This document shows positions 22,839-30,858 of a stretch of 64,000 nucleotides of DNA, one piece after another. This DNA is from Virgibacillus subterraneus (GTDB lineage Bacteria; Bacillota; Bacilli; Bacillales; Amphibacillaceae). The stretch spans positions 1 through 64,000 of the forward strand of contig NZ_FOEH01000007.1 in NCBI RefSeq assembly GCF_900110695.1. The letters run 5' to 3'. The notes below the pieces were generated by a model. That model searched no databases and had not been told where the DNA came from. It saw nothing but the letters and a program-made list of their open reading frames with translations. The position numbers were made by a program, and so were the translations under genes. Position 1 is the first letter of the stretch, and the number at the start of each line of letters is the position of its first letter.

Positions 22839-24641
22839 CTATCTAAATTCCGCTGCTAACTGTATAAAATCTTCTGCATCTTTTATACATAACTGCATTC
22901 CTTTTTCCCAGAATCCTTCTTGCGTTATATCTTCTTCTAAATGCTTCATTGCTAAATCTTCAATGGACATGCTTCCTGAATCTCTTAGCAGTGCCATATA
23001 TCGCGTCTCAAATTCATTTCCTTCTTCTTTGCCTTTTGCATATACACTTAATGCAAATAGATAACCAAATGTATAAGGGAAATTGTAAAAGGGTTTATCT
23101 GTGATATAAAAATGTGGTGTAGAAGCCCAAGTGTATGCAGGGATATCTTCTAAGGCTCCATCATAGGCTTCATCTATCGCCTGGTCCATAAGTTGATTTA
23201 AATTGGAGGGTGAAACCATACCCTTTTTTCTTTCCTCATAAAACCTTGTTTCAAATAAGAATCTGGAATGTATATTCATAAAATTCATTACACTTCGCTT
23301 TAATTTCTCATCTAGTAAAAACAATCTCTCCTCAGGTGAATCCGCTTCTTCCATGGCTGCATCTAATACGATCATTTCTGCAAATGTTGAAGCCGTTTCA
23401 GCTATACTCATTGGATATTGTCTATTAATATGATCCACAGCATTCATAGCATGATTATGGAAGGCATGACCTAATTCATGAGCCAGGGTTAACACATCCG
23501 TTATATGACCACCATACGTCATGAATACTCTCGATTCTTCAGAAAGTGGAAATCCAGCACAAAAAGCGATTGCTGATTTATTCGATCGATCTTCTGCTTC
23601 AACCCACTTCTTATTGAAAGCGTAACGTGTGAAATTCTCTAATTCAGACCCAAACCGGCTGAAATGATTCAATATAAAATCTACACCATCTTGATAATCT
23701 ATTGTTTGCATTGATTTGTTGGCAGGAGCCCAAAAATCAAATGACGGCAGTTTTTCTTTCCCCAACATTTTAGCCTTGTTGTTTAAATAGTTGGCAAAGG
23801 GTTGTTTATGCTGGTTCACCACTTTCCACATTGCACCTAACGTTTCTTCTTTCATTCGGTTGTCTTTTAAAGGTTCATATAAAACATTTTGAATACCTTT
23901 TCTGTTGTATACTTGCAACCGGAAACCTGCGATCCGATTTAATATGGTTGCGAAAGTATCAGATTTTTGTGCCCAGGCTTTCTCCAGAAGAGCAGCGGAT
24001 TGTCTTCGTACTTCACCGTTCTCATGGGAGCGTAAATTTCTTGCTTGTCCGACAGCGAGTTCTTTAACCTTTCCTTCAACAGGAATATCAATTCTCATTT
24101 CGGCAACTGACGAATGATACAAGTCCCCCCAGCCATGATAGCCATCTACCATTAAAGAGGAGATAGTATTTTCCTCTTGGTCTGATAGCAGTGTATTTGC
24201 TTCTTTTCGCCATTCTCCTAACAGAAATTGATAGTTTGTTAATTCTTTACTTTCTATTATATCTATCCAATTTGTATCGTTCGTTAGAGCAAGCGCCAAT
24301 TGAAATCTTCGTACCAAGGAATTAAAATGGGCACGATGAGATGAGACTCTCTCTTTCCAGGTTGCTGCATTTATATCACTTACATCTTCTGCAAGTAAGC
24401 AAGTTATGAAAGATGAAATTTGCGATAGATGTAACTTGATATTCTCTATATCCTGAATGAGTTCTGCAACAATCTTTGCACCATCACTATCTTTTAGAGC
24501 TTTTAAATTGACTACCTTTTCTTCAAAATTGTTTACGTCTTTTTTTATGTATTCGATTTGGTCCTGTAACTGAATGGAATTACTCCCTGCATTAAAAAGA
24601 GAATCTAAATTCCAATTCACTGGATATAAAACACCACCCAT
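22839..24641 (-). CDS. M3-family oligoendopeptidase (PepF-like)
   Basis: 600 residues, the usual size for bacterial M3 oligoendopeptidases. It is an all-helical protein with the zinc site HELGH (His388, Glu389, His392) and the third ligand in the downstream ETASTFAEM helix. It cuts short peptides in the cytoplasm (peptide and signal-peptide turnover). No signal sequence. The start ATG 24641 has AGGGAGG. It ends directly at the shared terminator and lies 20 bp after a DUF2785 gene on the same strand, so both may be in one transcript. Confidence 0.92.
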   Translation of the reverse strand: MGGVLYPVNWNLDSLFNAGSNSIQLQDQIEYIKKDVNNFEEKVVNLKALKDSDGAKIVAELIQDIENIKLHLSQISSFITCLLAEDVSDINAATWKERVSSHRAHFNSLVRRFQLALALTNDTNWIDIIESKELTNYQFLLGEWRKEANTLLSDQEENTISSLMVDGYHGWGDLYHSSVAEMRIDIPVEGKVKELAVGQARNLRSHENGEVRRQSAALLEKAWAQKSDTFATILNRIAGFRLQVYNRKGIQNVLYEPLKDNRMKEETLGAMWKVVNQHKQPFANYLNNKAKMLGKEKLPSFDFWAPANKSMQTIDYQDGVDFILNHFSRFGSELENFTRYAFNKKWVEAEDRSNKSAIAFCAGFPLSEESRVFMTYGGHITDVLTLAHELGHAFHNHAMNAVDHINRQYPMSIAETASTFAEMIVLDAAMEEADSPEERLFLLDEKLKRSVMNFMNIHSRFLFETRFYEERKKGMVSPSNLNQLMDQAIDEAYDGALEDIPAYTWASTPHFYITDKPFYNFPYTFGYLFALSVYAKGKEEGNEFETRYMALLRDSGSMSIEDLAMKHLEEDITQEGFWEKGMQLCIKDAEDFIQLAAEFR

Positions 24642-24660
24642 ATCAAAGCCTCCCTATTGC

Positions 24661-25542
24661 TCACACAAATGATGAGTTAAATTGAAGTTCAAGCTCCTTT
24701 ACTAGATGGTCATAGTTAGTCGATGAATCGTTCACAATTAATCGATTACTAAAACATCTGGAAAAGTTCTTAACATTAATCTTCTCATGCAACTTTTCTT
24801 CTGAAACAGGAATTTCTTTCATCCAGGTTCTAAGTGTCGATAACGGAACCTTTTCATATTCAATCATCGCCAACACAGGAGTTGCAATTCTCTCATCTTC
24901 TTCAGCAGCAAAAACACATGGTGCGTTTACTACTAATTCCGTGATCCCTTCCCACAACAGCATACACGAATCAATATCAGCATGACGATTTTTTACGAGT
25001 TCATCGATTGCATCAGAAGCATGTGCCGGGGCATGTGCCCAGCCCTTTCCTTCAACAAAATCCCGATAATCCTTCTCAAGTCTACAATAACTAACAACAA
25101 GTTCTACAACACTATTATACTCAGACTTAGAAAGAAATTTATCTTGATTATCGCGATATAACAACAAAGTGATTAATAAAGAAGAGAAAGACCTGAGAAA
25201 GACACTATCTGATTCTACCTCGCCTAGCTTATAAAACAACATTTCACCTGAACTCGCATAGGCTAACAATTCCTTTAATTCATTGTTTGTAAGGTAGTTA
25301 TTATGTATCAATAATTTTATGAGTGCCTGATAGCCTAGTTCATCCCGTAATTCTGCATCAGTAGACCCTAATACACTAACCACTTCTAAAACTGTTTTAT
25401 ATTCATCTGTATCATCTGAGACTATATGGGTTTTATTTAATAGATTATGTAGTTTCTCTTTTATTCCTTTTTCATTTTCCATCCTTGGTTCTATGCTCCT
25501 TTTGGTCCTCAGCCTTATTTTACAGTGGTCCCTGTCATTCAT
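24661..25542 (-). CDS. DUF2785 family protein
   Basis: 293 residues if it starts at ATG 25542, whose ATGA overlaps the stop of the preceding gene. A start at ATG 25482 (MENEKGI) is also possible. The diagnostic block is GWAHAPAHASDAIDELV, a His-containing helix of DUF2785. All-helical; function unknown. The overlap suggests translational coupling with the DUF4269 gene. It probably shares a transcript with pepF downstream. Confidence 0.75.
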   Translation of the reverse strand: MNDRDHCKIRLRTKRSIEPRMENEKGIKEKLHNLLNKTHIVSDDTDEYKTVLEVVSVLGSTDAELRDELGYQALIKLLIHNNYLTNNELKELLAYASSGEMLFYKLGEVESDSVFLRSFSSLLITLLLYRDNQDKFLSKSEYNSVVELVVSYCRLEKDYRDFVEGKGWAHAPAHASDAIDELVKNRHADIDSCMLLWEGITELVVNAPCVFAAEEDERIATPVLAMIEYEKVPLSTLRTWMKEIPVSEEKLHEKINVKNFSRCFSNRLIVNDSSTNYDHLVKELELQFNSSFV

Positions 25543-26129
25543 AATACGTCTGTTATAATTCCTTTTTCAACTCCAAATTGGATGAGACCTGCATAGGGAT
25601 CTCCGGTAATACCTAAAATTGTACAAAATGCTGGTTCGGTTTTGTATCCTTGTTGTTTAAGTTTAACTACATTCTTTCTTAATTTACTATCTTGTTGTAA
25701 CAGTTCAAGTTCAATAACCATATGAAGATAGGCGTGTTGTTTGTGTACAGGTTGATCTTGACCAAATAACTCGAACTCAAAATTGTTGAAGATGAAATTT
25801 GCTTTAATGACCTCTTTATTTCTTATAGTTGTTGTATTGATTTTAAAGCTTTCTTTGCTGGAATATAGACTTTGAAGACGATCTTTGAAATCATTCAATT
25901 CTTGCACTTCCATAATAACGTCCAGGTCTGAACCCTCGACATCAATTCCGATCGGCAACGTTCCACATAATACTGGATTATACATACTCAATTCATTAAA
26001 AGTGCCCAGTTCATTAACTGCTTTGTACGCTGTTTGTTGAATTTCATTGCCAGTTTCCATCCTTTTGAATAAATTATAGCCAATCAACACATTACCTTCC
26101 CCACTTACAAAGATTTTCTTACCTTCCAA
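25539..26129 (-). CDS. DUF4269 nucleotidyltransferase-like protein
   Basis: 196 residues. It carries VLCGTLPIGIDVEGSDLDVIMEV, the DUF4269 signature resembling the G-S/T and D-x-D elements of the nucleotidyltransferase fold. The later EFELFGQDQPVHKQHAYLHMVIE block is also typical. The biochemical role is unknown. It is the first gene of a likely operon with DUF2785 and pepF. Directly upstream of its start lies a 40-bp tandem repeat instead of an ordinary leader. Confidence 0.78.
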   Translation of the reverse strand: MEGKKIFVSGEGNVLIGYNLFKRMETGNEIQQTAYKAVNELGTFNELSMYNPVLCGTLPIGIDVEGSDLDVIMEVQELNDFKDRLQSLYSSKESFKINTTTIRNKEVIKANFIFNNFEFELFGQDQPVHKQHAYLHMVIELELLQQDSKLRKNVVKLKQQGYKTEPAFCTILGITGDPYAGLIQFGVEKGIITDVL

Positions 26130-26141
26130 TACAATATTTCG

Positions 26142-26316
26142 GTCGATATCCTGATGCTGGGGTTGATATATACTATCTCAAGTCGATAACCTAATGCGGA
26201 GGTTGATATATCCTAACTCAAGTCGATATCCCACCGCGAAGGTCGATATACCCTGCTCCAAGTCGATATCCTGCCGTGGAAGTTGATTTACCGCAATTCA
26301 AGTCTATATCCCACTC
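26142..26316. repeat. Tandem repeat, 40-bp unit, 4.4 copies
   Basis: Units start at 26142, 26182, 26222, 26262 and 26302 (partial), an exact 40-bp period. Each unit opens GTCGATATCC and has a second half beginning GTTGATATA, so it is built of two related 20-bp halves. 40 is not a multiple of three, which argues against a coding repeat. It fills the whole space between a kinase stop codon and the DUF4269 start. Confidence 0.88.
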
Positions 26317-26862
26317 CTACTTCCGACCAAATTTTCCTTTTTCGTTTAAATCCAAATATGATTTAATTTCTTTCTTACTCTTAAGCCTAATAATGGTTTT
26401 TTCAGGGCCTGTTTTCCTGAATGCTTCAAATCTACCTTCCATCTTTTTCTTGCGAGAAGAATAAGTAGTAACGATGAATTTCAGAAATTCATAGTCTAAC
26501 TTTTCCTTGCATCCTTCTCCCATGTCTGGCCGGGTATTCCCTATATTTAGGATCCATCGCTTAATAACTCGATACAGACAAACGATCAAAGGGAGTTCGA
26601 GATAAATAATTGTATCAGCTTTTTGGGCTCTAATATCATATGTACTATTATAATTGCCCTCGATTATCCAGTTATCCTGGGCAACAATCTCCTTTTGGCT
26701 TGCTCTAAATTCTTCTTTTGGAGTTTCTACCCAATTTGGTTTCCAGTGCAGGACATCAAGATGATAGACGTTTATATCCAGTTGCTCTCCAAGTTTTGCC
26801 GCAAAGGTAGACTTCCCCACACCAGCCGACACTCCCATCACCATGATGCGATTCATATTCAA
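26317..26862 (-). CDS. Adenylate-kinase-like P-loop protein (FlaR/topology modulation type)
   Basis: 181 residues. Walker A GVSAGVGKST (about 10-19), then HLDVLHWKPNWVETP, the block typical of the so-called DNA topology modulation (FlaR) family. The lid region with basic residues (RVIKRWILNIGNTRP) follows. It is probably a small-molecule kinase; the family name reflects old annotation rather than proven function. The start ATG 26862 follows AGGAGG. Confidence 0.8.
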   Translation of the reverse strand: MNMNRIMVMGVSAGVGKSTFAAKLGEQLDINVYHLDVLHWKPNWVETPKEEFRASQKEIVAQDNWIIEGNYNSTYDIRAQKADTIIYLELPLIVCLYRVIKRWILNIGNTRPDMGEGCKEKLDYEFLKFIVTTYSSRKKKMEGRFEAFRKTGPEKTIIRLKSKKEIKSYLDLNEKGKFGRK

Positions 26863-26899
26863 TCAGCCTCCTAAACAACCCTGTAATTTACCACTTATA

Positions 26900-27370
26900 T
26901 CACGAGAGCCTTTTGGACATGTTATAGCTTTTAGCTTTATAACCCATTTTCTCGTATAGCGCGAATGCTCTTTCATTATGTGCAAACACGTGTAAGCTTA
27001 TTTGATTGATGTTTTCTGACTTCGCATACTCTTCAAGAGCTATCATCGTTGCTTTTCCATACCCTTTGCCACGTTGATCATCATCCAACTTAATGTCATA
27101 AATAAACCCGTGTTTTTCATGCTGTTTTGATTTTATGTTCAGCCATAATGTCCCGATCGTTTCATTGCCATACATAATAGAAAAAAGTACATGAGCGTTC
27201 GTTTCTAACCCATCCGGTAACAGCTGCTCAAACTGTTTCTTGGCTTTATCAAAAGCCTCTTCTTCACCCCAGTTTCCTGCTTTCACATGTTCATTAGCAT
27301 ATTCTTGTATTGCGCTATTATAATACTGATTAAAAGCCTCTTCATTCATACGAGCTAATTTTACAGACAT
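26900..27370 (-). CDS. GNAT-family N-acetyltransferase
   Basis: 156 residues from ATG 27370 (AAGGAG nine bases upstream); the longer frame to 27412 runs into the Nudix gene and has no site. Motif A reads LDDDQRGKGYGKATMIALE and motif B ISLHVFAHNERAFALYEKMGY, both standard. Substrate unknown. It lies in a same-strand run MFS, Nudix, GNAT that looks like one accessory operon. Confidence 0.85.
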   Translation of the reverse strand: MSVKLARMNEEAFNQYYNSAIQEYANEHVKAGNWGEEEAFDKAKKQFEQLLPDGLETNAHVLFSIMYGNETIGTLWLNIKSKQHEKHGFIYDIKLDDDQRGKGYGKATMIALEEYAKSENINQISLHVFAHNERAFALYEKMGYKAKSYNMSKRLS

Positions 27371-27401
27371 ATATGTACTCTCCTTTATTTTCAATAATAC
27401 C

Positions 27402-27809
27402 TTAAAACTCAACCAAGAAAGGATGCATATTTTGGTTTAAACAATACTGGATTCTTTGCCGAAAATTATTCCAAGTTACCATTTCTATTGCTTGTTTAAT
27501 TGGAAAATATCCAACTTCTAAACTCTCAGAACTTGTTGTTGGTTCTCCACCAATTGGGTTACCCAAAAATAGGTTATTGCATATCGAGCCATTCACATTC
27601 TGAAATATACCACAAAATTTGGTTATCTCAATATCAATCCCCGATTCTTCTTTTGTTTCTCTAATTGCAGCATCCCTCAGTGATTCTCCCTCTTCAACCT
27701 GTCCACCAGGCATTTCCCATCCTCTTTTTGGTCCTTTAATTAATAAAATTTCTTGCTGTTCATTTAAAACAATGGTTGCCGCAGAAACTATATGCTTCGG
27801 TGTTGTCAT
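27402..27809 (-). CDS. Nudix hydrolase
   Basis: 135 residues from ATG 27809 (AGGGGGG upstream). The Nudix box GGQVEEGESLRDAAIRETKEESGIDI matches G-x5-E-x7-R-E-U-x-E-E-x-G-U exactly, so the catalytic metal site is intact. It hydrolyses a nucleoside diphosphate linked to another moiety; the substrate is unknown. It starts 14 bp after the MFS gene on the same strand, consistent with an operon. Confidence 0.88.
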   Translation of the reverse strand: MTTPKHIVSAATIVLNEQQEILLIKGPKRGWEMPGGQVEEGESLRDAAIRETKEESGIDIEITKFCGIFQNVNGSICNNLFLGNPIGGEPTTSSESLEVGYFPIKQAIEMVTWNNFRQRIQYCLNQNMHPFLVEF

Positions 27810-27822
27810 ATACTTCCCCCCT

Positions 27823-29082
27823 CTAATTTTCAATATTATTTAGTATAACATTAGTTTTTTTAAGAGAAGGATGTAAATAAATAAACGAAGCAATTGTCGC
27901 TATAATGCCGCCAACCAGTATCGTAATTTCTGTTCCAAATTGTTCAGCAATTATCCCGGCTGCCAAAGCTGCAACAGGCATTAATATCCATGTCATAAAG
28001 CGACTAGTTGCTTGCACACGGCCTAACAAATGATCAGGGCTTAAGGTTTGACGAATGGTTACAATGCACGGACTCATAATGGCAGCAGATATTGTGCCTA
28101 CTGCATTCATCAATGCTAACCACATGAACGTATCCGAAAAGCTGAACACTATAATCGAAATTCCACCGATTGTTCCTGATAAAAATAAGATCCTTCTATA
28201 GGAAAAATAGCGCTTAAGTAAATTTGTAACTAAAGCACCGCCTACTGCAGCAACCCCTCCAATAGATAACAGATAACCTATATGTACTGTATCTAATTCT
28301 ACTGAAGACTTTAAGTGTATCACCAGCATGGTTAAAAAAAGAGTCGTTCCAAAAATAGAAAAAAGCATAGCAATATTGGTGTACAAAATAGGCTTCTGCT
28401 TTAAAACAAAGACAAATCCTTCCTTAATATCTGCAAAGATTTTCGAACCTCTAGTATTCTCATTTCGATCGGGACTATCAATCTTTAAACTTAATACGAT
28501 TAAGAAACCGATAAAGAAACTTATGCTGTTTATTAATAGACCAACTCCAGGATTAAAAATACTAATAATTATTCCACCTAACCCTGGTGCAATAAAAACT
28601 GCCGTTTGAAATATGCCTGTATTGATAGAATTAACTAATTGCAAGTCTTTCTTCTGCACCAATTTAGGTACTGATGCAAACTGGGATGTATTATAAACTT
28701 GCGTTAAAACACCTACTAATAATGCTCCCGCGTAAACTTCCCAAATATAAAGCGAGTTCATCATATGTAATAGCCCCAACAAACCTATCGTCACAAATCT
28801 GCCTAAATCACAAACCATCAAGATTCTCTTACGATTAAATCGGTCCGCCAAAACTCCAGTAAATGGCTGTATTATAATTGGTAATCTTTCTAAAGCTGCA
28901 ACGATTCCCATACTCAATGGAGAACCTGTTAAAGCTAAAACAATTAGCGGAAGGGCAATTAGATATATTTGATCACCAAAAAAAGAAATTAAATTTCCCC
29001 CGATAAACCTGAAAACCTGATAATTACGTTTAAATTCCGGTGTTTTTTCGTCTGAATAGACTTGTCCGACCGAAGATTCCAT
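27823..29082 (-). CDS. MFS exporter, DHA3 (macrolide efflux-like) family
   Basis: 419 residues with twelve hydrophobic helices. The N-terminal half has the DHA3 features FIGGNLISFFGDQIYLIALPL and the loop GVLADRFNRKRILMVCDLGR. The long C-terminal half has SPCIVTIRQTLSPDHLLGRVQA, as in MefA-like macrolide exporters. It is expected to expel drugs or toxic metabolites; the substrate is unproven. It lies 21 bp after an ArsR-type regulator gene, which is likely its repressor. Confidence 0.87.
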   Translation of the reverse strand: MESSVGQVYSDEKTPEFKRNYQVFRFIGGNLISFFGDQIYLIALPLIVLALTGSPLSMGIVAALERLPIIIQPFTGVLADRFNRKRILMVCDLGRFVTIGLLGLLHMMNSLYIWEVYAGALLVGVLTQVYNTSQFASVPKLVQKKDLQLVNSINTGIFQTAVFIAPGLGGIIISIFNPGVGLLINSISFFIGFLIVLSLKIDSPDRNENTRGSKIFADIKEGFVFVLKQKPILYTNIAMLFSIFGTTLFLTMLVIHLKSSVELDTVHIGYLLSIGGVAAVGGALVTNLLKRYFSYRRILFLSGTIGGISIIVFSFSDTFMWLALMNAVGTISAAIMSPCIVTIRQTLSPDHLLGRVQATSRFMTWILMPVAALAAGIIAEQFGTEITILVGGIIATIASFIYLHPSLKKTNVILNNIEN

Positions 29083-29103
29083 CTCATTCCTCCCTGGCTT
29101 AGA

Positions 29104-30150
29104 TTAATTATCTTCCAAATATAGCTGCAGTTCTTTAGGTACAGCAGTCAACGCTTTTTCATTAATCTCATATTTATGTGAAATTGACGCTACTAATCTT
29201 GCTGATTTTAGTATTTTCAAATGGTGATGAACTGTTGTCTTACCCATCTCCAACTCATCAGTTAACTCTTGTAGGGATAAGCTTTTCTCCTTAATTATCT
29301 TCAAAATCTTTAAGCGGTTTTCATCTCCAAGTGCTTTATACCTTTGCACCAGCATTTTATTCGGAACATATTTATTGTCACTAGAAATGCTTTCATTGGC
29401 GACCGCATAGTAGAATACTTTAACACCTTCTAAGTCTGCTTCCACGTTCCAGGGACGGTAAATGTATTGAGGTATGAGAATAACTTGAAATACACTTGGT
29501 TCCGGATAATAACGCGTACCATCTGTAGCCCATTCCACAAACTCCTCTGGTCCCAATTTTTCAATCATCTTTTCTTTTGCTACCATATCTCTGATCAGTA
29601 TAGACTCCAATTCTTCTTCATCAGGTTCAATCACTGCCTTATACCAACCAGACATTACTTCAATCAAATGGCTTTTTAATGTTTCCGTATCGACTTTACT
29701 AATGAACTTCAGATAAGAAGGCAGGAAAGTATTCTCTTTTGTAATATGCTGAAGTTTCTTAAGAGCATCATTCGACCCTTGGATTAACTGATTGATTAGT
29801 TCTTTTTGTTCTTTTCCCAGATATGGAATTGCTATAGTTCTTAATTCCTCCGATGATAGTTTTTTTACAAAGGAAGTAAAATCCGCTATATTCTCAAAAT
29901 CTTCCTGATGCAAAAGTTGAAGAAGTGTCTTCCAAGTATTATGTGTTTGTACATACTCCAGGGGCTCAGTCATTTCCTTAGTCATGGATTCCTTAATCCT
30001 CTCCCTGTTTTGCTTCGGTAGATCAAGGGTCTCAACAAGGGAATGATTCGTAATAGCCGCTATACCTAGTGCGCATTCCCATAAAAGTGAATATTTTATT
30101 TGAACGCTATATGTTTCTCTTTCTTTAGTTCTCATAGAAAATATATCCAT
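29104..30150 (-). CDS. ArsR-type winged-helix regulator with large N-terminal domain
   Basis: 348 residues. The DNA-binding part is C-terminal (about 260-348): LGDENRLKILKIIKEKSLSLQELTDELEMGKTTVHHHLKILKSA, an ArsR winged helix. The helical N-terminal 250 residues probably sense a ligand or mediate dimers, as in DUF5937-type regulators. ATG 30150 is preceded by AGGAGGAG. It is the first gene of the regulator-exporter-Nudix-GNAT run, so autoregulation of that operon is likely. Confidence 0.85.
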   Translation of the reverse strand: MDIFSMRTKERETYSVQIKYSLLWECALGIAAITNHSLVETLDLPKQNRERIKESMTKEMTEPLEYVQTHNTWKTLLQLLHQEDFENIADFTSFVKKLSSEELRTIAIPYLGKEQKELINQLIQGSNDALKKLQHITKENTFLPSYLKFISKVDTETLKSHLIEVMSGWYKAVIEPDEEELESILIRDMVAKEKMIEKLGPEEFVEWATDGTRYYPEPSVFQVILIPQYIYRPWNVEADLEGVKVFYYAVANESISSDNKYVPNKMLVQRYKALGDENRLKILKIIKEKSLSLQELTDELEMGKTTVHHHLKILKSARLVASISHKYEINEKALTAVPKELQLYLEDN

Positions 30151-30372
30151 TTTATCTCCTCCTAGTTATATTCTATACATATAGTATAATTAATTCAATA
30201 TAAATGGAATGTATTTTATATAAATAAAACAGACACCCAAATTGGAGTGTCTGCGCCTAAAATTTTAATGAGGTTATTATAGGATGAGTTCAATCAATGA
30301 AGTGTATTTCTAAAAGAGGATATTTTACAATGCGGTATTAGGCTGAACAGGATATTGACAATTTCATTATTT

Positions 30373-30426
30373 TTATTTGGTACGGCGACTTATGATTTCT
30401 GATTGCACTTCATATATGTTAATCAT
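30373..30426 (-). CDS. Micro-ORF copy 3, 17 residues
   Basis: ATG 30426 behind AGGAGGG at eight bases; product MINIYEVQSEIISRRTK. It is the third of three tandem copies. The conserved frame N-I-Y-E-x-x-x-E-x-x-x-R-R-T-K, with changes mostly at variable positions, suggests the peptide itself is under selection. Confidence 0.6.
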   Translation of the reverse strand: MINIYEVQSEIISRRTK

Positions 30427-30467
30427 CTGAATCCCTCCTTTTAATTTTACAATCTCGGTTTAATTGC

Positions 30468-30518
30468 TTACTTCGTACGACGATCCGCAACTTCTGTTTC
30501 CACTTCATATATGTTAAT
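30468..30518 (-). CDS. Micro-ORF copy 2, start codon altered
   Basis: The same peptide (INIYEVETEVADRRTK), but the ATG of the other copies is changed by a one-base loss, leaving AAG ATT. AGGAGGG is still present eight bases before ATT 30518. It is either a dead copy or one initiating at ATT. Confidence 0.45.
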   Translation of the reverse strand: MNIYEVETEVADRRTK

Positions 30519-30568
30519 CTTTGAATCCCTCCTTATTTCCTTTATGATTTACGATCTCAATTTAATCT

Positions 30569-30622
30569 TTACTTCGTACGTCGACTTGCGATTTCTAATT
30601 CCATTTCGTATATGTTAGTCAT
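30569..30622 (-). CDS. Micro-ORF copy 1, 17 residues
   Basis: ATG 30622 behind AAGGAGAGG; product MTNIYEMELEIASRRTK. It is the first of three tandem micro-ORFs, about 95-105 bp apart, each with its own ribosome site. A plausible promoter lies upstream in 30630-30670. The role is unknown; it could be a leader peptide series or a small secreted or regulatory peptide. Confidence 0.6.
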   Translation of the reverse strand: MTNIYEMELEIASRRTK

Positions 30623-30770
30623 CTGAACCTCTCCTTGTTTCTTTGATACTCTAAGTATAAGTAAAAATTAAGCCTTCCAAAACGGCTATGAGCATGAACT
30701 TCACTCAACCTTTAGACTGATATTTTTATAAGACCAATAAATTTGTGAAGGATTTCTTTAAAACACCAAA

Positions 30771-30818
30771 AAAGAGAACTTCATCCTTGATACTTAGTAT
30801 CACGAAGGAAGAAGTTCC
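30771..30818 (-). terminator. Terminator of the multicopper oxidase operon
   Basis: Long stem GGGAACTTC.TCCTTCGTGA/TCAAGGATGAAGTTCTC with loop near AAGT, followed by T6 on the minus strand, about 40 bp beyond the oxidase stop. Confidence 0.85.
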
Positions 30819-30858
30819 CTGATTTAAAGCTAGTTTTCTTCTGGTGTATTCCACATAC

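Noticed and set aside
26142-26316. CRISPR array
   Set aside because: The 40-bp units are tandem without unique spacers, and no cas genes are near.
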